From contig NZ_AP018558.1 in NCBI RefSeq assembly GCF_003574215.1, positions 1,095,001-1,159,000 on the forward strand: DNA of 64,000 nucleotides, in the 5' to 3' direction. The position numbers and the translations under genes are program-made. Under the pieces are notes generated by a model. The model saw only the letters and a program-made list of their open reading frames with translations. It ran no database searches and was not told the DNA's origin. Positions 9,708-18,397 of the stretch are shown piece by piece (the stretch's first letter is position 1; the number at the start of each line of letters is the position of its first letter). The stretch is from Hydrogenophilus thermoluteolus. Lineage in GTDB: Bacteria; Pseudomonadota; Gammaproteobacteria; Burkholderiales; Rhodocyclaceae.

Positions 9708-10172
9708 ATGCGGGTAACGAAAGATACGGTGGTCACCCTCAAATATCGGGTGCTCGATACCGACGGGAATGTGATCGACGACGGAAAGGAGCCGTTGGTC
9801 TATTTGCACGGTGGTTATGGCGGCATCTTTCCCCGGCTGGAGGAGTTGATCCACGACAAAGCCGTTGGCGAGAAATTCACGGTGAAATTGCAACCCGAAG
9901 AGGCGTTCGGTGATTATGACGAAAACCTGGTCTTGGTGGAAGATGCTTCGCTTTTCCCAGAAAACATCGAAGTGGGGATGGCATTCGAGCGGGTCACCGA
10001 AGCGGGTGAAGAAGATGTGATCTATCGGATTACCGATATCGCCGAAGGCAAGGTGGTGATCGACGGTAACCATCCCCTTGCCGGGCAGGCGCTGGTCTTC
10101 GAAGTCGAGATTGCGGCGGTGCGCCCCGCCACTGCAGAAGAGCGCGCGCACGGCCATCCGCACGAAGGCTAA
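9708..10172 (+). CDS. FKBP-type peptidyl-prolyl isomerase, SlyD-like
   Basis: A 154-aa cytoplasmic prolyl isomerase and chaperone. The start VTLKYRVLDTDGNVIDDG, GYGGIFPRLEEL and GEKFTVKLQPEEAFGDYDENL followed by the inserted-flap region and NHPLAGQALVFEVEI are the SlyD / FkpB pattern. The C-terminus (HGHPHEG) is only slightly His-rich, far less than the nickel-binding tail of E. coli SlyD, so a metal-delivery role is doubtful. ATG 9708 has GGGAG upstream. It could be named slyD or fkpB; the family is clear, the orthology less so. Confidence 0.9.
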   Translation: MRVTKDTVVTLKYRVLDTDGNVIDDGKEPLVYLHGGYGGIFPRLEELIHDKAVGEKFTVKLQPEEAFGDYDENLVLVEDASLFPENIEVGMAFERVTEAGEEDVIYRITDIAEGKVVIDGNHPLAGQALVFEVEIAAVRPATAEERAHGHPHEG

Positions 10173-10196
10173 GGACGCCCGCCAGAGGGGGAGGAG

Positions 10197-11192
10197 ATGA
10201 AGGTTCTGGTGGTGGAGGATACGGCAACGACCGCAGCGGTGCTGGTCCGTCATCTCGAGGCGCTCGGTTTTGACGCGATTGTTGCCAAAAACGGGGAAGA
10301 CGGGGTGGATGCGTTCGTCCGCGAGCGCCCCGATATCGTGCTCCTCGATATCCTGTTGCCGGGAATCGACGGGATCGAGGTGGCGCGCCGGATTCGCGCG
10401 CAGGAGCGCGACGGGGAGTGGACCCCGGTGATCTATCTGTCGGCGAAAAACGACGACGCTGCGATCGAAGCGGGGCTCTCTGCAGGCGGCGACGACTACC
10501 TGACGAAACCGATCTCTCCGGTTGTGCTCACCGCGAAATTACGTGCGATGCAGCGCTTGGCGCAAGCGCAAAAAAGCCTGCTGCTTTTGACGCAGCGGCT
10601 CGACGAGGCGAATCGCCGTTTGCAAGAAATGGTTCATGTCGATGGGCTCACCGGGGTGGCGAACCGGCGCGCGTTCGACGCGCGGCTTTCCGAGGAGTGG
10701 CGACGCTGCGCGCGGCTCGAAAAACCGCTGACATTGCTGCTTTTCGATATCGATTACTTCAAACGGTACAACGATTCACGGGGTCATTTGGGCGGCGACG
10801 ATGCGTTGAAACGGGTCGCACAGGCGCTCTCGGGTGCGTTGCAGCGTCCTGGGGACCTTTTGGCACGGTATGGCGGGGAGGAGTTCGCTGCGGTGTTACC
10901 CGAGGTCGACGACGAAGGGGGCAAAATCGTAGCCGAGCGGATGCGGGCTGCGGTGGCCGCGCTTCGTATTCCGCACCCCGATTCCCCGATTGGGCGGTCG
11001 ATCACGGTATCGGTCGGCGGCGCGAGCGCGTTGCCCGGGAAAACCGCTAGAGTCGATTCACCTGCGGTCTTGCTTGACCTTGCGGATCGTGCGCTCTATC
11101 GTGCCAAAGCGGCAGGACGCAACCGCGCCGTGGTGTTACCCGCCGCAATGCTCACTGAACCAGACTCAGAAGCGGTCGCGCCAGGCGCGTAG
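10197..11192 (+). CDS. Response regulator diguanylate cyclase (REC-GGDEF)
   Basis: A 331-aa two-domain regulator. The receiver domain (1-120) has the acidic pair ED (7-8), phospho-acceptor Asp51 (LLDILLPG), a Ser82 switch position and Lys104 (LTKP). A helical linker (about 118-145) leads to a GGDEF domain with LTGVANRRAF, FDIDYFKRYND and active site GGEEF (226-230). RPGD (217-220) sits at the I-site spacing, so product inhibition is expected. The layout is PleD/WspR-like with a single receiver. No histidine kinase is adjacent. AGGGGGAGGAG just upstream is a strong ribosome site. The 3' end overlaps gloB by 27 bases. Confidence 0.93.
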   Translation: MKVLVVEDTATTAAVLVRHLEALGFDAIVAKNGEDGVDAFVRERPDIVLLDILLPGIDGIEVARRIRAQERDGEWTPVIYLSAKNDDAAIEAGLSAGGDDYLTKPISPVVLTAKLRAMQRLAQAQKSLLLLTQRLDEANRRLQEMVHVDGLTGVANRRAFDARLSEEWRRCARLEKPLTLLLFDIDYFKRYNDSRGHLGGDDALKRVAQALSGALQRPGDLLARYGGEEFAAVLPEVDDEGGKIVAERMRAAVAALRIPHPDSPIGRSITVSVGGASALPGKTARVDSPAVLLDLADRALYRAKAAGRNRAVVLPAAMLTEPDSEAVAPGA

Positions 11193-11942
11193 GAGCCGAA
11201 AGCGTTCGAGCGGCGTCGTCGCTATCGTGCCGAAGTGTTCGGACAACCGCTCGCCAATCGTTTTGCGCTCGACTCGGAAGAACGGATTGACCGCTTTTTC
11301 CCGTCCGATCGTCGAAGGGAGCGTCGGTTTGTTTGCTGCGCGCCGCGATTCGCACCACGCGCGATAGTCGCGAATCGCATCGTTGTCGGGTTCGACGCAT
11401 TCGGCAAAAGCCAAGTTTTTCAAGGTATATTCGTGGGCGCTACAGACTGCGGTGTCATCCGGCAGGGCTTTGAGGCGTTCGAGCGACGCGAAAAGTTGCT
11501 CGGCCGTGCCTTCGAAGAGGCGACCGCACCCCGCGGAAAAGAGGGTGTCGCCGCAAAAGAGCCATCCGTTGCCATAATAGGCGATGTGCCCGCGGGTGTG
11601 CCCAGGCACCGCGATCACGGTGAATGCGATCGGCAAATCGCCCGGCGAATCGATGACTTCGTCACCGTGTAGCGGCATGTCGCAGCGTGGTAAAGGTTCG
11701 TTTGCCGGGCCGAAAATCGTCGCTCCCGTCTCCTTGGCCAATTCGACTGCGCCGCCAGTGTGGTCGGCGTGGTGGTGGGTGATCAATATCGCTTTCAGCG
11801 TCACGTTTCGTTCCGCCAACCAGCGGCGTACCGGTTGCGCGTCGCCCGGGTCGACCGCGAGTGCGCTTCGACCGTCATGTACAATCCAGACATAGTTGTC
11901 GGTAAATGCCGGAATGGGGACCAGTTGCAGATCGTGTGCCAT
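11166..11942 (-). CDS. gloB: Hydroxyacylglutathione hydrolase (glyoxalase II)
   Basis: Hydrolyses S-D-lactoylglutathione to D-lactate and glutathione in methylglyoxal detoxification. This 258-aa metallo-beta-lactamase-fold enzyme has PAFTDNYVWIV at the N-terminus, the metal motif THHHADH (55-61), VIAVPGHTRGHIAYY, FCGDTLFSAGCGRLFEGT and CSAHEYTLKNLAFA, plus the C-terminal substrate domain ending RAWRDRF as in E. coli GloB. GAGGAGA precedes ATG 11942. The start codon shares two bases with the ATG of the divergent methyltransferase gene, so its promoter must lie within that gene. Confidence 0.96.
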   Translation of the reverse strand: MAHDLQLVPIPAFTDNYVWIVHDGRSALAVDPGDAQPVRRWLAERNVTLKAILITHHHADHTGGAVELAKETGATIFGPANEPLPRCDMPLHGDEVIDSPGDLPIAFTVIAVPGHTRGHIAYYGNGWLFCGDTLFSAGCGRLFEGTAEQLFASLERLKALPDDTAVCSAHEYTLKNLAFAECVEPDNDAIRDYRAWCESRRAANKPTLPSTIGREKAVNPFFRVERKTIGERLSEHFGTIATTPLERFRLLRAWRDRF

Positions 11943-12654
11943 GGATGAATCTCCTCAAGCGCAATTGGCGCAGTGGTTTGCGTCGCCGCCTGGCGTACGG
12001 GTCTGTGAATGGCTCCAGGCTCAGTTGCCTACGTTTTTGACCGATGCAGTGGGATTTTACGCGATTCAGCTGGGGCCGTTGCCGTTCGACGCGCTGGCGT
12101 TGTGCCGCGTGCGTTGGGGGTGGTGTGTCGCACCAGCGGGGGCGGCGGTATGCGCCGAGTACGAACAACTGCCGTTTGCCAGCGATTCGCTCGATTGTGT
12201 CCTGGCACCGTTCGTCTGGTCGGTGGCGCACGATCCTTTCGCGGTTTTGCGTGAGATCGATCGCGTGTTGGTTCCCGAAGGGCGGCTCTATTGGGTAGCG
12301 TTCAATCCCTGGTCCCCGTGGCGCTTGAGTGGGTGGTTGCCGCCGTTGCCGACGGTTTCGGTGCACCGCTTGCGCGACCACCTGCGGGTGTTGGGTTTCG
12401 AAACGCGGTTGGGGCGCTTCGGTGTCTATCTCCCACGGGCGCGGCACGCGCGTTGGGCGCAGCGCTGGGAATGGGCCGGGGATCGCTGGTTTCCTGCGCT
12501 GGGTTCGGTCTATCTCGTCGAAGCGATCAAGCGGGTGGCCGGTGTGCGTCTGATCGAACCCAATTGGCGGCAAAAGCTGCAGCTACGCGCGACACGCCTG
12601 GCGGCTCGGCGCCCCGTTTCGACCTTCAACCAGACGGGAGCACGTGATGGATGA
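11941..12654 (+). CDS. SAM-dependent methyltransferase-like protein (YafS type)
   Basis: A 237-aa protein beside gloB, rnhA and dnaQ, the place of yafS in E. coli and many relatives. The central region (LPFASDSLDCVLAPFVWSVA, then LREIDRVLVPEGRLYWVAFN) is typical of type-11 methyltransferases after the SAM-binding loop; the glycine-rich motif I is not clear in the N-terminal part, so activity is uncertain. The substrate is unknown. ATG 11941 overlaps the gloB ATG head to head, with no evident ribosome site; an in-frame upstream ATG at 11896 or 11914 is possible. The end overlaps rnhA. Confidence 0.75.
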   Translation: MDESPQAQLAQWFASPPGVRVCEWLQAQLPTFLTDAVGFYAIQLGPLPFDALALCRVRWGWCVAPAGAAVCAEYEQLPFASDSLDCVLAPFVWSVAHDPFAVLREIDRVLVPEGRLYWVAFNPWSPWRLSGWLPPLPTVSVHRLRDHLRVLGFETRLGRFGVYLPRARHARWAQRWEWAGDRWFPALGSVYLVEAIKRVAGVRLIEPNWRQKLQLRATRLAARRPVSTFNQTGARDG

Positions 12655-13108
12655 TTCCGTGATCATCTATACCGATGGTGCCTGCTCCGGTAACCCGGGG
12701 CCGGGTGGGTGGGGTGCTGTGTTGCGTTGGCGCGGGGTCGAGCGGCAACTCTCAGGGAGCGAGGCGCATACCACCAACAACCGAATGGAGTTGCAGGCGG
12801 TGATCGCCGCGCTCGAAGCGCTCAAACGCCCCGTTCCGGTGACGCTCTATACCGATAGCCAGTACGTGCAGAAAGGGGTCACCGAATGGTTACCGCGCTG
12901 GAAAGCGCGGCAGTGGCGTACGGCTTCGGGCCATACTGTAGCCAATCGCGATCTTTGGGAGCGGCTCGACCAGTTGGCAGCACAACTGCCGATCACCTGG
13001 TGCTGGGTCAAGGGACACGACGGCAACGAGGGAAACGAGTTGGCGGATTGGTTGGCGCGTCAAGCGATCGCGGCAATGCAAAAAGGCAAAACGGACGATA
13101 GAGGGTGA
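12647..13108 (+). CDS. rnhA: Ribonuclease HI
   Basis: Cleaves the RNA strand of RNA-DNA hybrids, removing primers and R-loops. The 153-aa product has the four acidic residues in context: YTDGACSGNPGPGGWG, NNRMELQAV, LYTDSQYV and GNELADWLA, plus the handle region with basic and Trp residues (VTEWLPRWKARQW) and KGHDGNEGNE. GGGAG precedes the start; GTG 12644 is an alternative. It overlaps the methyltransferase gene and is followed after 4 bases by dnaQ, the usual pairing. Confidence 0.97.
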   Translation: MDDSVIIYTDGACSGNPGPGGWGAVLRWRGVERQLSGSEAHTTNNRMELQAVIAALEALKRPVPVTLYTDSQYVQKGVTEWLPRWKARQWRTASGHTVANRDLWERLDQLAAQLPITWCWVKGHDGNEGNELADWLARQAIAAMQKGKTDDRG

Positions 13109-13112
13109 GGAA

Positions 13113-13847
13113 ATGCAGCGCATCGTGACGTTGGACACGGAAACGACCGGGCTCGATTGGAAGCGCGGTGACCGGGTGATCGAGATCGGCGCGGTCGAGA
13201 TCGTTGGTCGCCAGCTCACGGGGCGCCATTTCCACGAATACCTCAATCCGGAGCGGGAGATCGACGCCGGTGCGATTGCGGTCCATGGGATTACCGCCGA
13301 GTTCCTCGCGGACAAACCGAAGTTTGCGGAAGTTGCGCCCGCTTTACTCGACTTTTTGCGCGATGCGGTGGTGGTGATTCACAACGCATCGTTCGATTTG
13401 GGTTTCCTCAACGCCGAACTGCGGCGTGTGGGGTTGGAGATCACGGTCGAGACGGTTGCCGCCGAGATCGTCGATACCCTCAAGCTGGCGAAGACGAACG
13501 ACCCGACGAAGCGTGCGTCACTCGACGCGTTGTGCGAACGCTACGGAATCGACAATCAGCACCGGACGCTACACGGCGCGCTCTTGGACGCAGAGCTCTT
13601 GGCCGAAGTCTATCTGGCGATGACACGGGGCCAAGAGTCGCTTTTGATCGATGCGATCGGTGGCGCGCTAGGAGGGGCGTGTGCCGTACCGCAGTGGCAG
13701 CGCCCTGCAACTCTGGCCATTGCCAGAGTGACCGTCGCACCCGACGAGTTGGCGGCGCATGAAGCGATCCTCGATGAGATCGACAAGGCGAGTAACGGTC
13801 AAACCGTGTGGCGTGCCCAATCGACACCCGTCGTCCCCGCTTCCTAA
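13113..13847 (+). CDS. dnaQ: DNA polymerase III epsilon subunit (proofreading exonuclease)
   Basis: The 3'-5' proofreading exonuclease of the replicase. The 244-aa product has Exo I LDTETTGL (Asp8, Glu10), Exo II HNASFDLGFLNAEL and Exo III with HGALLDAELLAEVY, and DTLKLAK...SLDALCERYGID between. The C-terminal part after about residue 185 should bind the alpha subunit. GTGAGG precedes the ATG. It ends two bases before the convergent mutS stop, leaving no room for a terminator. Confidence 0.96.
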   Translation: MQRIVTLDTETTGLDWKRGDRVIEIGAVEIVGRQLTGRHFHEYLNPEREIDAGAIAVHGITAEFLADKPKFAEVAPALLDFLRDAVVVIHNASFDLGFLNAELRRVGLEITVETVAAEIVDTLKLAKTNDPTKRASLDALCERYGIDNQHRTLHGALLDAELLAEVYLAMTRGQESLLIDAIGGALGGACAVPQWQRPATLAIARVTVAPDELAAHEAILDEIDKASNGQTVWRAQSTPVVPAS

Positions 13848-13849
13848 CG

Positions 13850-16501
13850 TCAGAAATGGGGCTGTTGGGTAAGGGATAGGAGCTCGTGGAGACGCTCGAG
13901 CAGGTCCACGACTTCGGCAAGCGGGAGCGTTTTCGGGTCTTTCTCGGCCAACGGTAGGAGCCACTCCGGCCATTCCAGGGTTGGTTGCCTAGTGGGTGCG
14001 TGGCTGGTTTCGTGTGCGGTCGCGTCGCTCGTGTCAAAAAGCGAAAGCTGCCCCGGCGGCCCGTGGTGGCGTTGCCGCTCCATTGCTGCAAGCACGCGGC
14101 GCGCTGTGGTAAGCGCCTCACGGGGAACTCCGGCCAGTGCCGCGACGTGTAGTCCGTAGCTCTGGCTGGCAGGGCCTTCGCGCACTTCGTGCAAAAAGAC
14201 GATTCGCTCACCATATTCAGCAGCAGCCACGTGGACGTTGGCGCACGCCGAGAGGGCTTCGGACAATTCCGTCAGTTCGAAGTAGTGGGTGGAAAAGAGC
14301 GTGAGGGAACGGTTCTTTTCATGCAGGTGCCAAGCGATCGCGTGCGCGAGCGCCATGCCGTCGAACGTCGACGTGCCACGCCCCACTTCGTCCATCAAAA
14401 CGAGGCTGTTGGGTCCGGCATGGCGCAAGATGTACGCCGCTTCACTCATTTCGACCATGAAGGTGGAACGCCCCGATGCGAGATCGTCTGAGGCGCCGAT
14501 GCGGGTGTAGATCGCGTCGATGGGACCGATCGTCGCCGCTTTCGCAGGGACGAAACTGCCGATGTGCGCAAGGAGCGTTGCGAGCGCAACGGCACGCATA
14601 TAGGTCGATTTTCCCCCCATATTGGGGCCGGTGATCAGAAGCAGGCGGCGCGTTTCACTGTCCAACTCGAGGTCGTTGGGGATGAAGCGGTCGACTTGCC
14701 GTTCGACCACCGGATGGCGAAGCGATTCGAACGAAAGCGTGGGGGTGTCCACAAAGGTCGGCGGATGCCAATCGAAGGTTTCCGCAGCGTGGGCAAGCGA
14801 AAGCAGCGCGTCGAGCTCTGCAAGAGCCGCAGCGGCTTTTTGCAGCGCGGGCACGAACGGTTTGAGCCAGTCGATCAGCGACGCGTAGAGTGTCCGTTCA
14901 CGCGCCAATGCCTGTTCTTCCGCGGCGAGTGCGCGCTCTTCGAACGCTTTCAGTTCCGGAGTAATGAAGCGTTCGGCGTTCTTGAGCGTCTGCCGCCGCC
15001 GGTACGATGGAGGGACTTTGTCGAGGTGGCTTTTGCTGACCTCGATGTAGTAGCCGTGGACTTGGTTGTATTCCACTTTCAGGTTGGGAATGCCGGTGCG
15101 TTCCCGTTCCTGGGCTTCCAACGCCAGCAAAAAGGCTCCACTGTCGGCACGCAACGCGCGCAGTTCGTCGAGTTCTGCGTCGTACCCCGGTGCGAAGATG
15201 CCGCCATCGCGCGCAAGGAGCGGCGGGTCGGCAACGAGCGCGGCATTCAGTTTCGCGACGAGTTCGTTGGGTAGTGGCAGCGCTTCGAGGGTGCGCGCAA
15301 AGATCGGGTCGGCCTCAGCAGCGGGAAGGAGCGCAACGAGGTGCGCGACTGGCTCAGCTGCGTCCCGCACCGCGGCGAGTTCTTTCGGCCGAACGGATCC
15401 CAGCGCGATGCGTGTGGCAATCCGCTCCAGGTCGGCAATCCGCCGCAGGCTTTCATTCGCCTTTTGTCGCAGTTGCGTATTGTTGCGCCAAAACGCGATC
15501 AGCGCCTGTCGTCGTAAGATTTCATTGCGGTCGCGCAATGGGTGGTGCAGCGCGTGACGCAGCCAGCGGCACCCCATCGCGGTTTGGGTGAAATCCAGCG
15601 TCGACAGCAGGGTTGGTGACGCCTCGCCCCGTAACGTCTCGGTCAATTCCAAATTGCGGCGCGTGGTGGGGTCGAGCGCGACGTACTGCTCCGTGGTTTC
15701 TCGCGCCAAGGTCGTGATGTGCAGCAACGCCGTTTTCTGGGTTTCCGCGACATAAGCGAGGGCCACCCCCGCCGCGGTGATCGCGAGCGGGGTTTCTGCA
15801 AGTGAGAAACCAAACGCGGCAAGGTCGGCGACGCCGAAATGTTCCGTCAAAGTAGCGAACGCGCGCGTGACGTGGAATCGCCACGGGGGAAGGGGGCGGA
15901 CGGCAGTCGCCGGGGTGACGGGCAGTGTGCAATCGTCGGGGAACAACAATTCGGCGGGTTGCAGGCGTTCAAGGTGCGATTCCAGGGTCGCTTCCGAAGA
16001 TTCGAACGCAGCGAATCGCCCGGAAGAGAGGGTAAGCACTGCAACCCCCCAACGGGATCGGTTGCGCCCTTTTCCTGGCGCGAGCGCGACCACCGGAGCG
16101 TCGCGCCGTTCGTCGAGCAAACCGGCCTCGGTCAAGGTTCCAGCGGTGACGATCCGAGTGACCGCACGGGTCATTGGCCCTTTGCCTTTCGGATCTCCGA
16201 ACTGTTCGGCGATTGCGACGACGTAGCCGGCACGAACCAGACGCACCAGATAGTTTTCGAGCGCATGATAGGGAATGCCGGCCATCGGGATCGGTTCCCC
16301 TGCCGACTGACCCCGTGTCGTCAAGGTGAGATCGAGTACGCGTGCAGCGGTTGCGGCGTCCTCGTAGAAGAGCTCGTAGAAATCCCCCATGCGAAAGAGG
16401 AGCAGCGCATCCGGATGCTGCGCCTTGAGTTCGAGGTACTGCCGCATCATCGGCGTGTGTGCTGCCAATGGGGCGTCAGGACGCTTTGGCGCGGTGTTCA
16501 T
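13850..16501 (-). CDS. mutS: DNA mismatch repair protein MutS
   Basis: Recognises mismatches and small loops and starts repair with MutL. The 883-aa product is full length. The mismatch-binding Phe-x-Glu is in LLFRMGDFYELFYEDA near residue 40. The lever/clamp region follows, and the ATPase has Walker A GPNMGGKST at about 623-631, MVEMSEAAYIL and LVLMDEVGRGTSTFDG. A C-terminal extension ending in VVDLLERLHEL is present. ATG 16501 lies just below an AT-rich stretch that likely holds the promoter. Confidence 0.97.
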   Translation of the reverse strand: MNTAPKRPDAPLAAHTPMMRQYLELKAQHPDALLLFRMGDFYELFYEDAATAARVLDLTLTTRGQSAGEPIPMAGIPYHALENYLVRLVRAGYVVAIAEQFGDPKGKGPMTRAVTRIVTAGTLTEAGLLDERRDAPVVALAPGKGRNRSRWGVAVLTLSSGRFAAFESSEATLESHLERLQPAELLFPDDCTLPVTPATAVRPLPPWRFHVTRAFATLTEHFGVADLAAFGFSLAETPLAITAAGVALAYVAETQKTALLHITTLARETTEQYVALDPTTRRNLELTETLRGEASPTLLSTLDFTQTAMGCRWLRHALHHPLRDRNEILRRQALIAFWRNNTQLRQKANESLRRIADLERIATRIALGSVRPKELAAVRDAAEPVAHLVALLPAAEADPIFARTLEALPLPNELVAKLNAALVADPPLLARDGGIFAPGYDAELDELRALRADSGAFLLALEAQERERTGIPNLKVEYNQVHGYYIEVSKSHLDKVPPSYRRRQTLKNAERFITPELKAFEERALAAEEQALARERTLYASLIDWLKPFVPALQKAAAALAELDALLSLAHAAETFDWHPPTFVDTPTLSFESLRHPVVERQVDRFIPNDLELDSETRRLLLITGPNMGGKSTYMRAVALATLLAHIGSFVPAKAATIGPIDAIYTRIGASDDLASGRSTFMVEMSEAAYILRHAGPNSLVLMDEVGRGTSTFDGMALAHAIAWHLHEKNRSLTLFSTHYFELTELSEALSACANVHVAAAEYGERIVFLHEVREGPASQSYGLHVAALAGVPREALTTARRVLAAMERQRHHGPPGQLSLFDTSDATAHETSHAPTRQPTLEWPEWLLPLAEKDPKTLPLAEVVDLLERLHELLSLTQQPHF

Positions 16502-16730
16502 GGGTGAAAAAATCCCCAGTTGGCAACTCGGGTGCTTGTGCGGTGCCCGCCATGCGAACTAGCGGCCTGATCCCATGCGACTTTTTCTAAGTTATTGATT
16601 TTTATAGATTTCATAATGTGGTCAAAATTGATGCGATCTGTTCGTTGCCGCTTGCTTTCGCCTTTTGTTCGCGTTTTCGGCAAATGTTCCACAAAATTAT
16701 CCACAGTTTTTGTGGACAGCGAAACCTTCC
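16502..16730. promoter_or_regulatory. mutS upstream region with DnaA-box-like cluster
   Basis: A 229-base non-coding gap, notably AT-rich at 16580-16720. It carries a perfect DnaA 9-mer TTATCCACA at 16697-16705, a partial copy TTCCACA at 16687-16693, and an inverted near-copy (TGTGGACAG, 16711-16719). The last two motifs also form a 6-bp hairpin, TCCACA-N5-TGTGGA (16700-16716). It probably includes the mutS promoter on the minus strand, and the hairpin lies just below the suhB stop so could act there. No ORF was supported. Confidence 0.5.
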
Positions 16731-17534
16731 TCAGGAGCGGTGGGCAAGTTGTTTCTGGATCTCCGCAACGAGCGCCGCGAAGATCTTGGGGTTGCCCGCG
16801 ACGATCGCCCCAGTTTCCAGAAAATGTTCGGTGCCTTGCCAATCGGTCACAAAACCGCCGGCCTCCTGAACGATCAGCGCTCCAGCCGCGATGTCCCACG
16901 GGCTGAGCCCGGATTCGAAGAAACCGTCGTAACGGCCGCACGCCACGTAGCAAAGATCGAGCGACGCTGCGCCCGGTCGGCGCAATCCTGCAGTTTTGCG
17001 CATCAAAGCTTTAAAGATGGCCAAATAGGTGTCGAGATCCTGTCCTTGTCGAAACGGGAAACCGGTGCCGATCAGCGCGTCGCTCAAGCGGTCAAGCCGG
17101 CTGACCCGGATGCGCCGCTCGTTGAGGTAGGCGCCGCTACCGCGCGAGGCGCAGAAGAGTTCGTTGCGGCTCGGATCGAACACGACCGCGTGTTCGAGCA
17201 CGCCATGGCGACGCACCGCGATCGAGATCGCGAACTGCGGCAAGCCGTGGATGAAATTGGTAGTCCCGTCCAGCGGATCGATGATCCATTCGTTGCCTTT
17301 CGATTCCGCTCCGGAAGCGCCCGACTCCTCCGCCAAGATGCGGTCGTCCGGGAATACTTCGCGAATCGTTTCGATGATCGCGGTTTCGGCAGCGCGATCG
17401 ATCTCGGTGACGAAGTCGTTCTGTGCTTTGCGTTCGATGGTCAACCGCTCCAGTTGCAAAGCGGCACGGTTGATGATTTGTGCCGCGCGGCGCGCGGCTT
17501 TGATCGCGATGTTGAGCGTCGGGTGAACGATCAT
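16731..17534 (-). CDS. suhB: Inositol-1-monophosphatase family protein SuhB
   Basis: A 267-aa magnesium-dependent phosphatase, exactly the length of E. coli SuhB, which also helps rRNA transcription and folding. Metal-site motifs are intact: ILAEESG, WIIDPLDGTTNFIHGLPQFA and SPWDIAAGALIVQEAGG. ATG 17534 is used because homology starts at MIVHPTLNIA; the longer frame lacks similarity. It is divergent from trmJ with a 67-base gap that must hold both promoters. The two-gene layout with trmJ and then cysE-iscR is common in proteobacteria. Confidence 0.95.
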   Translation of the reverse strand: MIVHPTLNIAIKAARRAAQIINRAALQLERLTIERKAQNDFVTEIDRAAETAIIETIREVFPDDRILAEESGASGAESKGNEWIIDPLDGTTNFIHGLPQFAISIAVRRHGVLEHAVVFDPSRNELFCASRGSGAYLNERRIRVSRLDRLSDALIGTGFPFRQGQDLDTYLAIFKALMRKTAGLRRPGAASLDLCYVACGRYDGFFESGLSPWDIAAGALIVQEAGGFVTDWQGTEHFLETGAIVAGNPKIFAALVAEIQKQLAHRS

Positions 17535-17601
17535 GGGTGTGGCGTCCTTCTCGAAAAGCGTGAGACAATCACGGTGCAGAAACAAAAGGGGATTTTAGCA
17601 G

Positions 17602-18366
17602 GTGCGCGATCGCGTCGATTTCGTTCTGGTTCGACCCCAACACCCTGGCAATATCGGCGCCGCGGCGCGTGCGCTCAAAACGATGGGTTTCTCCCGATTG
17701 GTTTTGGTGGCGCCGCTCGCGGATCCGTGCGATCCCACGGCCATTGCGCGGGCAAGTGGCGCAACTGACCTTTTGGCTCAGGCACGGGTAGTCGATACGT
17801 TGGACGCAGCGCTTGCCGATACGGTGTTTGCGGCGGCATTCACGGCGCGTTCGCGCGAATACGTGGTCGATTTTCGGACGCCAGAGACACTCTCCCAAGA
17901 GGTGCGCGCCCTCTTGGAGGACAACCCAGCGGTGCGCGTCGCACTGGTTTTCGGCAACGAAGCCAACGGGCTGCGCAACGACGAAGTCTGGCGCTGTTCC
18001 GTACCGGTGGCGATTCCGGCAAATCCCGAATATTCCTCGCTCAATCTCGCAGCGGCGGTGCAAATTGCCGCCTATGTGCTGGCGCAAAGGCTATCGGATG
18101 CTGACGGCGCGCGTTCACTCCCGGTTGCCGTAGTGCCCGATCCCGATACGGTACCGTGCACCCTGGCCGAAATCGAGGGGGTTGTTGCCCATTTCTTGGA
18201 AGTTGCCGCCGCGATCGATTTTTATGATCCGAAAACACCCAAAAGACTCGAAGCGCGGCTGCGGCGCTGGTTGCAGCGTTCGCGCCTGGAGCGCGCCGAA
18301 GCCAACATCCTGCGTGGTTTTTTGAAAGCGTGTGCGCGCAGGCTGAACGAAAATCAGACGGTATAA
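17602..18366 (+). CDS. trmJ: tRNA (cytidine/uridine-2'-O-)-methyltransferase TrmJ
   Basis: A SPOUT-class enzyme that 2'-O-methylates position 32 of tRNA. The 254-aa product has the N-terminal VLVRPQHPGNIGAAARALKT and the C-terminal knot with LVFGNEANGLRNDEV and NPEYSSLNLAAAVQIAAY, as in TrmJ. It starts with GTG at 17602. The gene precedes cysE-iscR, the same neighbourhood as in E. coli (trmJ-iscR). Its last codons overlap the cysE promoter. Confidence 0.94.
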   Translation: MRDRVDFVLVRPQHPGNIGAAARALKTMGFSRLVLVAPLADPCDPTAIARASGATDLLAQARVVDTLDAALADTVFAAAFTARSREYVVDFRTPETLSQEVRALLEDNPAVRVALVFGNEANGLRNDEVWRCSVPVAIPANPEYSSLNLAAAVQIAAYVLAQRLSDADGARSLPVAVVPDPDTVPCTLAEIEGVVAHFLEVAAAIDFYDPKTPKRLEARLRRWLQRSRLERAEANILRGFLKACARRLNENQTV

Positions 18367-18387
18367 TTGACTGTTTTGGTCAACATT
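18362..18387 (+). promoter_or_regulatory. cysE promoter -10 with IscR type-1-like site
   Basis: TATAAT at 18362-18367 lies across the trmJ stop. Overlapping and following it is GACT-GTTTT-GGTC (18369-18381), flanked by ATAATT and AACATT. Against the IscR type-1 consensus (25 bp, core GACT-N5-AGTC) about 21 positions agree, with one mismatch in the core. A bound repressor would cover the -10 and start site. The match is by eye and weaker than that before iscR. Confidence 0.5.
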
Positions 18388-18397
18388 TGAGTGGGCG

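Noticed and set aside
16502..16730. A chromosomal origin
   Set aside because: Only one perfect DnaA box and no dnaA, dnaN, gidA or parAB nearby; mutS and suhB neighbours do not fit an origin.
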